Shown here: positions 21,216 through 21,255 of the stretch, one piece after another
Layout of the letters: each line of letters begins with the position of its first letter
Numbering within the stretch: position 1 is the stretch's first letter
IMG/VR virus record: IMGVR_UViG_3300032284_001178
Location: 1-21,255 of that record
Source: a virus
Direction: 5' to 3' (one strand)
DNA: 21,255 nt
Translations under genes and position numbers: made by a program
Notes under the pieces: model-generated
The model's database searches: none
Told to the model about the DNA's origin: nothing
Seen by the model: the letters and a program-made list of their open reading frames with translations, nothing else

Positions 21216-21255
21216 CGGTCAACGCTCACGAATTACAAATTTCTGGCAGATCGGA

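Noticed and set aside
21219-21255. C-terminus of an upstream gene at the right edge
   Set aside because: Two frames are open to the edge (ending at TGA 21226-21228 or TGA 21219-21221), and both give plausible short endings; thirty-odd bases are too few to choose.

Overview
The window is the structural half of a tailed double-stranded DNA phage genome with a long tail (a siphovirus-type gene set), most likely a prophage. Every gene I can support lies on the minus strand, so transcription runs from right (21.2 kb) to left (1). The closest resemblances I recall are to prophage and virion genes of Planctomycetes: the fused prohead protease/major capsid protein, the late proteins with motifs such as PLRGAISARAWNRAQ, FRGFAAGEVLF and DEDGWIHLK, and moderately high GC. 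That host assignment rests on memory of families, not on a search.

Layout in transcription order. Packaging and head: terminase large subunit (interrupted by an in-frame TAG), a GNAT-like protein, a small gpW-like joining protein, a lambda-type portal, the protease-capsid fusion, a DUF2190-type decoration protein, and a head-completion protein. Fibre cassette (about 14.0 to 9.4 kb): a small conserved structural protein, a fibre with 10-residue repeats, a small beta-rich protein, a 708-residue multidomain fibre with an Ig-like C-terminus, and a fibre with a lectin-like domain. Connector and tail: a 52-residue membrane-anchored protein, a tail-terminator-like protein, an HK97-gp10-like protein, three tandem small tail-tube-like paralogues, a tail assembly chaperone whose second half lies in the -1 frame, and a TP901-type tape measure. 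Tail tip: a conserved distal-tail candidate, a tail-associated protein, two cysteine-containing proteins, a zinc-ribbon-like protein, and two small partly overlapping genes at the left edge.

The genes are packed as one unit, mostly with ATGA, TGATG or TAATG stop/start overlaps. Only five gaps exceed about 40 bases. Three of these carry a shared sequence (GGCAAT..AGACCGG), each just ahead of a functional block: head joining/portal, fibre pair, tail tube. The other two carry perfect GC-rich hairpins flanking the decoration gene. No integrase, lysis, repressor, replication, tRNA or CRISPR feature is visible. No stretch above 300 bases lacks a gene.

The most notable points are: (1) a -1 programmed frameshift with a T TTT TTC slippery heptamer in the tail chaperone gene, joined to a 124-codon extension that has no start codon of its own; (2) an amber codon that removes the last nuclease motif of the terminase while the frame continues intact beyond it; (3) the repeated intergenic element; and (4) a large fibre cassette placed between head and tail genes.
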